Shown: positions 39,624-55,300 of the stretch, one piece after another
Layout: each line of letters begins with the position of its first letter
How positions within the stretch are numbered: position 1 is the first letter of the stretch
NCBI GenBank assembly: GCA_914767715.1
Contig: OU612069.1
Coordinates: 12,769,387-12,833,386 of the forward strand
Origin: Membranipora membranacea
Taxonomy: Eukaryota > Bryozoa > Gymnolaemata > Cheilostomatida > Membraniporidae
Direction: 5' to 3'
DNA length: 64,000 nucleotides
Notes under the pieces: model-generated
Seen by the model: the letters and a program-made list of their open reading frames with translations, nothing else
Told to the model about the DNA's origin: nothing
The model's database searches: none
Program-made: the position numbers and the translations under genes

Positions 39624-39945
39624 GCTTATGTGTTGTCTGAGTAACTCCCTAATGCAGGACTAATCTCAGCACTTGCAGACACTGATCCATTTCAGTTCTG
39701 AAGGTTTTCCAAACCGGAAACTGTTAGTCACATGTGCGGCCTCTAAACTCACAAACGTCACTTAAGCCAATTTGAAACAATTTAAGCAAACCAAGGTGCA
39801 TGAACAACAACTAATTTCAGCACCCCCTAAAATAATTTCAATAGTTTGTGACAATGGTTAAGAGCAAGATTGTGCTATAGAAAAAGAATTTTCTTTGTTC
39901 AAACATCAAATCAATTTTAATCTCCAACAACAACATTCAGAGAAA
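39624..39945. promoter_or_regulatory. Shared divergent promoter region of Gab and AMMECR1
   Basis: The two start codons point away from each other across only 322 bp, so both promoters and both 5' untranslated regions must fit here. A palindromic E-box CACATGTG is at 39729-39736. No TATA box is obvious. Co-regulation is possible but is inference from spacing only. Confidence 0.6.
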
Positions 39946-44550
<4,605 letters not shown>

Positions 44551-45592
44551 CAGCGATCCTAAGCATTATAGGATACGTACACGTCCCTGCCTCAATCGCC
44601 ACTCTAGCTCAGAAGAAAACTTGGGCAATCATTCTACTAAAGCTAAACGGAGGGGGCGACTTCGAGTTTCTGATGATGTCATCGGATTTAACTCATTACC
44701 AAAATACTGGGACCACGGACAGCATCAATTTCTAAGTCAGCGAATATCTTCTATTATATTAGTGTTTTTAGGCTTATTCTATACTGTTATTTTTATGTTT
44801 ATTTCGGCATTCTTTAGCTGGTGAGGGAATGGTAGTGACAGCACTTACGGTCTGGCTACACACGCCGTATTTTCCATAGGTTGGGAGACCTTGTAGACTG
44901 GGGCATCTGGCAGATCTAACCTTGCCGTATTAAAAGTACCCCAATCCAATGGCGTGTGTAGCTACAGCTTAAGTCACTGTCATCAAGCTTATTTTTTATT
45001 GAATGTGAATGGTGTTTGGCTTATGCAAGCTTTTCAAGAAGTGACTAAATGGTAGGAATGATGTTTATGTTATGTCGGAGAGATAAGAAAATCTTTTCGG
45101 GTCAGGAGGGATGCCATATCGATCTGTCTAGCTTGCCTTTCGGAGAGTTGACTGATGTTTGGAGAAAGGCTAGTGTTTTGCATTATGTAGAAGTGCCATT
45201 CTGCTTCATTTATAATCTTCACAACTGCACGCTTTGAGATCTCAATAATTGAGCTTTTGGCTATGATCATAATATCATTCCTGGGAACTCTTGCACTAGT
45301 TGCTGGGATTTCATTTTGGGCTTAATGACTTTAGCTAGTAGATCTTGTTTTGCTTTTGATCTATATGCCCTAATAACACGGGAACTTAGATATTTTTCTC
45401 TTAGTTTTGTGCAAAGTATACATAATGTTTTATTTAGGAAAATCTTATATTCTATATCTCATCAAATAGCTATCATCTGCTATCTATACTTGTGGCATGT
45501 CATATTTTCTCACTCAAACAAATGTGAAATATTATTTAGCTTCTTTTTTTTACAAAACAAAAGAAAATTAGATGGATGTTTATAATCAAAAA

Positions 45593-45598
45593 ATAAAC
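45593..45598 (+). terminator. Candidate AATAAA poly(A) signal of AMMECR1
   Basis: First AATAAA after the AMMECR1 stop, about 1.04 kb downstream. If used, it gives a long 3' untranslated region covering the hydrophobic open frame at 44483-44824. Confidence 0.35.
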
Positions 45599-46352
45599 TC
45601 AAGGAGTCCTCGACTCTAAAATCGATTCTTGATTTCTTGTCTGCATGACTAGGAGAATTGTGAAGCAGATATGCTTACTCGCTATAACTGTACAACATAC
45701 TGTGCTTCCCATACAAAGTGACAGAGGGGCTAATTTATGGTAAGAATGTAGTATTTGAGAATGATCCTTTTTAAGAGATTACTGTCATTGTCATTTAGGC
45801 TCTGCATGAACATTGTATGAGACCCGCATTAATCCAAGCGCTATACAGTAGCCTGGGCAGCCAAACAGCCTGCCCAAGCTAGCTATACAGGGCTGTATTC
45901 GATATTGATTTCCAAATTGTTGACTAAGTCAAATCAGGGAGGGTGTGCCACCCTATCTGGTCAATCGGTATCCCTGTAACTAGTCTCAGCTGTCTAGACA
46001 TCTAGGCACTAAGACGACCCTGTAATCAAAAGGTTCATTATATATTTTCGCTGGTTCACCACAATCCACTCAGCAGCCCCTCCAACTGAAACAAAAGTGG
46101 AACAGCTGGGATATTTTGACTCAAGGAGCAACTATACCTATTCAACTACACCTGTTATTCCTTGCATCTTGCGAATAAATCTTCAATCAGCTGACCATCA
46201 GCTGGTTGTCATATTTCTGACTTATCTTCTCTTGTCAAAATTACAGATGAGTATGAGAGTTGTGCCACACATGTACTGTTACCTGCAGCATTTTTGTTTG
46301 CATATAACTGCAGATTATGTTTATTATGATCATTTGGTCACATGATCTCAAT
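45599..46352. other. Intergenic region between AMMECR1 and WDFY
   Basis: No gene or strong repeat seen. It should contain the WDFY promoter and 5' untranslated region. Confidence 0.4.
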
Positions 46353-49300
46353 ATGGCAGATCCAGAATTGAATGCAGTGAGCACAAATTTTCACAATAAA
46401 GCAGCTAATCACAGGAAACCAGAGCTGCTGAATAAGCTTGAGGGGCATGATGGAAACATTACTGGTGCTGCCCTGATTCCTGGAGAAGATGGAGCCATCA
46501 GTGTCAGCGATGATCGGTAAAATCAGTCATCTATATACCCTCCTAGTCAACAGTTATAAATAAGTATTAATCAGTTATTATTTTTTTGCTATCATCAAAT
46601 AACTCTGATGTTAATGTTACACACTGACACCACTTGGACTGATGATTTAGTAATGATTCTCACTCCACTGACAATCACTGATTCACTAACACTCTCCACC
46701 CCACTGATGTGACAGTAGAAATTATGACTATATTAATTAATAGTCTTATTCTAGCAGGACTCATTTTTACTCTCTTCTCTATTATTCTAACAAGGAATGT
46801 AAGCTGTGGATGTTGGAGAAATGTATTTAGTAGGCCTACAAAACTCCCATGAAAGTTGTTAACTTCTTGCTTATACTGGTGACTAGTATTCAAAGTAATG
46901 CATCATATTTTACAAGAAATTAATAGACATTTATTCTAACGGCACTGGGTGAATGCATGATCTCATTCATTGTGACTTGAGCTGATGATGAGTCATAGCA
47001 TTAGGCCTACAGAAAAAAGTCCAGTTCTACATGGGTAGTAGCCAGGTTTATGAACAAGTCATAGTATAGAGTTTGTTAACGCAGCCCCTAGTGCATGCTC
47101 AAACATATCTTAGGTACTAAGTTCAATTCAACACTCAGGTGTTGCGTTATACGTGTTGCAGTTGATGTATGGGGCATGTCTTACAGCACACATGCACTCA
47201 AAAATAACAATACCGTCTAGGCCTTGAGTGCTATAATACATGACCCGTACAACAACTGGCACACGTCTTACAACACCTGTCGCCAGCAACAGTTTAGTGC
47301 CCATTTAGAGCAGCACCAATTTTTGTAATGAATTGGAAATTAAGACGATTTGACAAACAACTGTCTTTTCATTGTCTTTTGATGCAAAAGCTAGCCAGAA
47401 TAATGAAATAATGAACTCCTTACTGATATGTCAGGAATGCTGGAGGTACCGTATTTTGAAGCTTTAGCACCGAGTTGGATTGAGCTTGTTGTTCAAACAC
47501 TTTGAACTTTACAGGTTGTTGCAACTTTACATAACTTGCCTGTTTTCCTCTGTTTATAGAACATGCAGAGTTTGGTTAAAAAGAGATTCTGGACAGTACT
47601 GGCCAAGTGTTTGTCATCAGCTACAAGGTGAGTCAAATTTAGCCTCTCAGCAGATAACTTAATGCTCATGGTTTGAATTAAGTACTGGCCTCTGCTAATG
47701 TCCCAGGGGGGTCTTTCAATTTAGAAACAGCCAAAATCGCAATCTGATCGCTCACTCAGTGAATGCGTGACACCTGCTAGGCTCTAGCTTTCAAATTTCT
47801 GGGACATTGACGGAACTATATACATTCTGAGTGAGCGATTTGGGATCGAACTTGTCTTATTGGAAGACAGAGTGAGTGGTAATTTTGAGCGATGTGCTTA
47901 AGTAAAGCATCGCTCTTTCTTATTGAAAGACCCCCCTGGTGTACGCAATTCTACTTTCAAACTAAGCACAACATAGTTTGCAGGCACCTGTTGTCCCCGA
48001 GATTTCTAGCGAACTTGCACACCTGAAGGCTCTACTGTGTATAGGTTGTGTATATCAGTAGCTAAAATGTTTCCATCTTTGCTCTGGGATGCAAATGGCC
48101 CAATAGAAAATGTCTTAACAGTTTGCAGAATCCAATGCTTAAATAATTATTGCCCAAAAACTGAGAGCAAATCTGTGCAGTGATCTAAAAGAATTATTTA
48201 TCGTCCTTTCTTGGGGATGTGGCTTCTGACAAGACTCCTTGAATTTAACCAGCGTTGATTCGAATGTGTTTATTTTTATAGCTGATGCATGTTCACTAGA
48301 CTATAACCCACTGACTCGTAGATTCTTTATTGGACTCGCTAACGGCATCATCGAGGTAAGCATGGCGACATCATCATCAGCCCTTATTGTGACGACAACC
48401 CCCATAACACACTGACCTCAAGACTACACTATTAACATGTGTATTTCTGATCATTAGAGTCAATTTAGTACGAGTACCTAACATGTTTTTGCCCCTAAAA
48501 AGTAAAATTGACTTGGGTTATCACACCGAGTTTCTTGTGATGGTACTCATGCTAAGTGAATTAGTTCACTCTCTATCGATCAGAGATATACATGATAATG
48601 TATGACGTGATCAGTGTGCCCCTATAACTTGAACCTTCTGTCGGCGGTGTGGTGCATACACTATATAATATTCAGGAAAAAATCTGTCAAGTCACCTCAT
48701 CATTTCACATTGTATCACTGCCATGTTCATGCAGAACAATATGAAAACTGCGTATTAATCAAAACATTTTATTACCAAAATTCTACATTGTGAATTGTGA
48801 TTAAAAAAATATGATGCATAACAAAATATGAATACATGTAATTTTAATGATTATTTTCTATTTCTCAGAAAAAAATCTGAAAATAATTGAAGTGTGCTGT
48901 ACTCCTATGCATCACATGGGGATATCTCCGGATGCAACACACTGCGAAAACACCCTTAGAATTTACATGTAGACAACCTTACTTTTCGAAATCTGATGTT
49001 TGATTGGCCCTGTTAGGGTGTGTTTTGAGATTTTTAGCTTTAGTTTTTTGACCAAGTTCTGCTTTGGATGTACAGAACTGACCCACTTCCTAAAAGTAAA
49101 AATAGCTAGCTGTTGTTCAGCTCGCTTTCGCTGTCTTTAGCAGTAGCCAGATATTCTGGGTCAATAATTTGAGACAGTTAGTGGAATGAGGGACTATTGT
49201 CAGATAATGCCTGGCTGATTCACTCACTATATTAGTAGTTTGATCTCAGCTGCATCTTTGTCAACATTCTTATATACTAACAAATTTTATCAATTTTGAA

Positions 49301-52300
49301 ACTCATATTCTGAACTAGTGCCATTCTTATATCAGAAACTTCATACAGTAGGTCAAAGCTCAAATCAGAGAGATCTTTATGTAGTTTTATACCTACCAGT
49401 ATCAAAGTTTTAAATTCTATGCCATTATAACACAGAGGCTCTTTGAACAAATGTAAACTGTCTTTGATGGAATTACCAATAGACTACTATCTATATGTCT
49501 TGTCTTTGAGAAGGGGCTGGCCGAGGTGACTTGAATCAACCTTGCTTCAGGTCTCCGGGGACCCATAGAGCTCCAACTATATACCCTTAGCCTTGGTTAA
49601 CAGTACATGCCTTGATTGTTACTTATAGGAATATGAGATGGCTGATGATTATAATCAGATAAAACAGAGAAAACCCTACACAGGTATGTTATCAGCAGAC
49701 ACTCTCTACATTTAATATTTATATTGACGTATGTAAGCATATCGAAGTGCGCAGACAGAAAATGACCTACCCAAACTACATTTACAAGTTTCAAACTCGG
49801 TATGATCATCAATTACCGTCATTGAAAACTCACCAAAAATAGACCTTAATATTTACCAGGGTAGCGTCCACAGCTTTGTACCATTGATTGTAGCCTTGTC
49901 ATGTACCTACTTTTTTGTTTTGTTACCTTCAAAACAAAAAGAGTAGCTGTGTGACAAGGAGTTGCACTAACTCACTAGATCCTTGCATCGATACTTCATT
50001 TCCCTTTCATCCCTCTAATATATTACCATGTTACTAGCTATGATGGTAATCCCTTTGTTAGCCATACCCCAGAGGTAGCTGAAAATGTTGTAGGCTTTGC
50101 AATATCATTCATATATGCGATATTATATATGCATATACGCATAATCGTATATTATACTACTAATTATATGGGGACATAATTGATGCTCCATTCCAGGTCA
50201 TCAAGCCGGTTTTCTGCCTAACCATGTCTTCACAAGCCCTTGACAGCTCCCTCAAAGAGGACTGCATAATTTATATGCATCGTATATCACGCAAAAATTT
50301 ATAAGCGAACTCGCATCACACTTCATTCGAACACATCATGCTGTTTTTCCCTGCCTATCCAAGTCCTCCGACATTCTGCTAGCAGCTCACACAGAAAATG
50401 CTGTATATTTTACATGTATGCGTCGCATGTTTTACATAAAACTTTAACGAACGCTCTAGTTGCTTTTCCGCTCAACCCTATCCTCTGACTTTCTGTTTAC
50501 AGCTCAAACAGAAAATGGTACATATTTTACATGCGTTGCATAAAAATTATGCAAAAGTTGGTGAACATATTATGCGCATCAAGCTGTTTTTTCTACCTAA
50601 CCCTATCCTCTGAATTTCTGTTTACAGCTCACTCAGACAAGGTTACGGATGTAAAGTTTAGCCTCACATGTGAGTGGGTACTCAGCACTTCTGTAGATAA
50701 ATACTTCCAGTGGCACTGCTCTGAAACGGGGAGGAGACTTGGAGCTTACAAACTCGACGCACAATGTCTATGTCTGCAGTATCCTTTATACTGGAAATTT
50801 AATTAAAAACTTCACCTGAATTACGATTAGTTATGGAGCTCAGTATGAATGGTACATATAATCATTAGGAAAGTGCACACATCTTCATTAGCCTTCATCG
50901 ATTGAGGCATGTTTTTGAGGCTGCAGCTAGATATTGGTGTATTTGAGAAGCTGCTTAGGGGCCCCTATTTGTTCAAATACGATGAAAATGACAATGACAA
51001 GGTGTGTAAATGTTATGGTGTTAATGATTTGTCTTGAATGATGAACCCTGCTTGGGGAGCTTTAAACGCCATGCTGAACAGCATGTGTGGACTATGTTCC
51101 AAGTCCCTGACATATAAGTTTGTGTAAATGTAATCTAGGTTGGTAGGTTGAAAGTCGTTGACTAGCAAACCTCTGAACCAGGAACTTATTGCAACACGGC
51201 TAGGACTTGTTAGTTTCTTTTCCAATATTTGGCTGCATCCCTTTCTGTTGTGCATTTTTACCTTGAGGTTATAACAGCAGCTACATGTACTACTGTTGCT
51301 AGGTGAGTCAGTAGCTTGAATTATGCATCTATGAGTCACAAAGTAAGGTATCCCTTTACCCTGTGTATGAGTCATAGCTGTCACTATTGTGAGAAAGTGC
51401 ATACATAGAATGTAATGGCTGATTTGTTGTTCATACTGCAATGTTAAACTTTGGGTGTTATTGCACTGAGAATCATGTTTATGGCAAGCTGTCTCTAAAA
51501 ATTTCTACATCGCCAAATATTGACAGATTATCAGACATGCAATCAGCGTATATTTCACTAGGGTTCTCAAAACCAATGGAATTGAAAATCTAGTCCTATG
51601 GCTAATTCGTTATAGTAGAATCGATGTTATAAATTTATGGATTGATCAAAACACCTAGGAGTAGGAGGTGACTCAGTAGGGAAGAGCGCCGGTCTTCACC
51701 ATGCAAGTGTTGAAGGTCGTGGGTTCGAATCCCACTGTAGTCCACTGACTATTGAGACTTGTTGGACCCCAGGTGTGCTCCGACCTGACAAACTGAGAGC
51801 AAATTGTTGCAGATATTGCGGCCTTGCCCTTAACGCACCCACTATTTCTATGGGTGACTGACCCTTGCAATTTTAACCAACAATTTTAACCAACCTAGTC
51901 GCAAGTTCTCCTTAACTCTGCCATGTAACAGATTCGATGAGGCATCTAAGACTGCGTTTATTGGAGATTACTCCGGCACCATCACAATACTCAAACTCGA
52001 GAATACAGAATGTAAATTTGTCTCTGCTCTCAAAGGTCACATGGGTGAGTGCTCCTTATATGTTCGGCTTGCTCAATTGACAATGTAGTGGCAACATGGT
52101 GACAACGTAGTGTGACCAACTTGAGATGCATTCTTCTTGGTTGCTCCTGAGTGCTCCTCATATATACAGCTTGTTCTAGTGGCAGCAGACTGACATAAGA
52201 TTCATTCAACCTCATTACCAAAAAAGTCCAGTTTTGTATTGGCAGTAGCCAATTTTAAGGAAATATCATAGTAGAGGGTTTATTGGTGCAGCCCATGTTG

Positions 52301-55300
52301 TGTTGTAAGTCCAATCCAACCCTCATACAACGTCCCGATGTGCGACAGGTGTTGTAAGACATGTTACATGTACTGTATGAGACATCCCTTACATCACCAA
52401 GGCCTGTACCCACAACACTGCTGTACATGCACTGAGTGATGTGAGACAACATCGGTCGTCAGCGTGTGTTTAGTGCCCATTCAGATCAGCATACATTTGT
52501 GTCATGCTGGTTGATTGTGCCGTTGCAAAAAAATCCTCTTCCTCGATTATGCAGTCCGTTCCTGGCCAACAATTAAATTCAAATACCTTGATCCTTTTGA
52601 CCTTATAATGAACTATTACATTCAAACACGATGTGGATGAGTCATGTGGTTTATGGCATACGGCAAAGAGCGTCAACTCTAGATCAACTTCATTTCTTCT
52701 AAAATCAATTTTTGAATAATTGAAAAGTTAGCTGTAATTTACATAAGCCCTCATATAGATGACATGAATAATCCTTTGAAAGTAAGTTTCACAATGATTC
52801 GTCTAGCAATCTTACCAGGTCTTGATGTGCAAAAATAAGTGATTATGCCCGGTAGCAATTTTAATCGAGTGAAGATTGAGGAAGAACTTAGTTCCTCAAC
52901 TTGTGGTTAGAATTTATTGTGATTTATCTGATAGCTATTTTCACTTCATAACCACAAAGTGTGCACAGAAGGGAATATGAATTTCTTCCCTGATCGGATT
53001 ATCATTGAATGAAACACTGAAACATCATTACAAGTGAAATGGGAATTTCAAATCAACATTGCTATAAAGATGGAAAAATACATGCTATACTTGTAAATTT
53101 GACTAGCAAAAAATGCTAGTTTGCAACTGTATTAGTTCATTTGGCCAACATCTTGTCTGTGCTTAACTATGTGGCTTGTTTCCATTATTTCACCATGCAT
53201 TTCGTCACCCTTGTTGGCTAGAGCAAGGAGTTGTATCTAACTCCTTGGCTTGGCCAAACTTAGTTTTTTCTGACTGCTCAAATTTACTATTATATTTATA
53301 TTTGTATTGTTGGGTTTTGCAGGTAGCATACAGTCCTTAGCCTGGGACATACAGAACACAATGTTATTCTCTGGTAGTTTTGATGAGAGTGTCATATGCT
53401 GGGATATTGGAGGTCAAAAGGGCACGGCCTACGACCTCAACGCTCATCAGTAAGTGATATATCTTGAAACTTTTAGAAACCACAACGAACTACAATATTC
53501 CTGAAGTGTTTCTATACTAAAGGGATTCCACTTTGTAATGTATGATAGCTTGCAGCTTGCAGAGTAGTTTGCGGTTTCTAAGATTGTCGCTAAAACCCAT
53601 ACTAACTGCTTTGTAGGCTCTTCCTCTTGTTAAGATGGAGGCCACTGTTAGTTTGCTCAATATATTGCACGATTGGAACAATGGATTTGAAGTGACATGG
53701 TAGGCTTTAGTTCAATGCCATAAATTGTTGTGTTGCGTTCCCACTCACAGCCTCAAGGCACTACATGGCCCATAAATGGAGACCAACTTACAGTTAACGG
53801 TGAGAGAAGGAAATGGTGATAGGTGTATTCATTTAGACTGCCATTTGGCTACAGTGTTTTTTATATCTTGCTTGTGAAACACATTACAGAAATAAGACTT
53901 AGACATCAGTGATTTATTTGGTATGGCCTGCCGCGTATGCACCTGCAAAATTGAGCTCGAAAAATTGAACTTAAGAAACTCAAGAAACCTGCAAAATTGA
54001 ACCAAGTTTGCATTGTATTTCAATGATTTTCAAATCAATATGTGTTACACCCATAATCTTACCAACCAATCCTAGATTAGCATTTGTGACATTCCTGCAT
54101 GTAATCCAACCTGTACAATGGAAGCAACTGAGAATCCTGCTAGATTGAAACATGTTATTATTATGCCGATGCCGAAAGTTTAAACATTCTGTGCCCCTTA
54201 TGTCGTTGTGACCTGACATAGTCCGTTGAACCAACATGGGGACACCCTGCCCTCTTGGTTCGGTAGGCACCAGCGTTGTGGGAAGGTGTTTTGTGATCCT
54301 GACAAATCATGCACAAATAATCAAGTTGTTTCCTCCTTTTCATTGAGAGAATAACTCCCAAGTTAAATACACCCTTTGTTATTGCAGTGATAAAGTACAA
54401 GCCCTGTGTTATGCTCCAGCCACAAAGTCATTATTCTCTGCAGATAATGATACGAGTCTAGTTATCTGGGATATGGGAGCAACAAGACAGGAGGTAGGTA
54501 GAGATAAACTAAGAGAAGCATTGGTTGAATCGTGATCACATAGACCAGGTTTTTGGAGGGAGATCCTTAAAACATCGCTGCCACTCAGACAAATGTGTGC
54601 ATATTGTATTCTGTATAGCTCAAAACTAATAATATGAGGCTCCAATCTCAGCATTGTCACCTAATGTATGTCAAAATCAGAGTATGAAATTAACTATCTA
54701 CCGTAACATATGACGTAGTTACCGTCTTACTAGTGGACAATTATGTTGTCATCAGCTAGTCAATTTCATACTCTGATTTTGAAGATTCAGTTCGTGCAAA
54801 CTATTTGCCCATTAGGTGACAATTCTGAGATTAGAGCCTCAATTAGTTATCTTGAAGCTATACCGAATTCAATGAGCACAAATTTGCTTGAGTGGCAGCA
54901 GTAGTTTTGGAGGGGGATACTTTAATTTTTAAAAAAACACGGGAACTATACTCATATCGTCGTATTCCCAAGTCATGCACGGCTTGATGGAACTTGTGAA
55001 TTGCAAAAAAAAGAGAGTGAGGGGTTTGTGCGCAGTGAAGGGGAGGATTCCGCTCTAAACCCTTCCCCAGATTTTTTTTGAAGCTCCAAGATGGTAGAGA
55101 GAAGTTATGAATTAAGTGCATTACAATATGCAGTCTCATACCATGCAAAATTGAATAGTTTTGATGACCTGCTTTTGGTGTGATGCGTTATTGAATATAA
55201 TTTTCATGTAAGTCATGTAACTATTCCCATATATATTTGAAACAATACCACGGTATTGTATAGATAAAAGAAGGTGCCTTCTGATTGCTTAGTCTATTTT

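Noticed and set aside
45049-45585. Several open frames downstream of AMMECR1
   Set aside because: Short, mutually overlapping on both strands, hydrophobic by AT-rich composition; no splice or family support.
51013-51441. Minus-strand open frame of 142 codons
   Set aside because: Intronic in WDFY, no family resemblance, no codon bias evident; likely chance.
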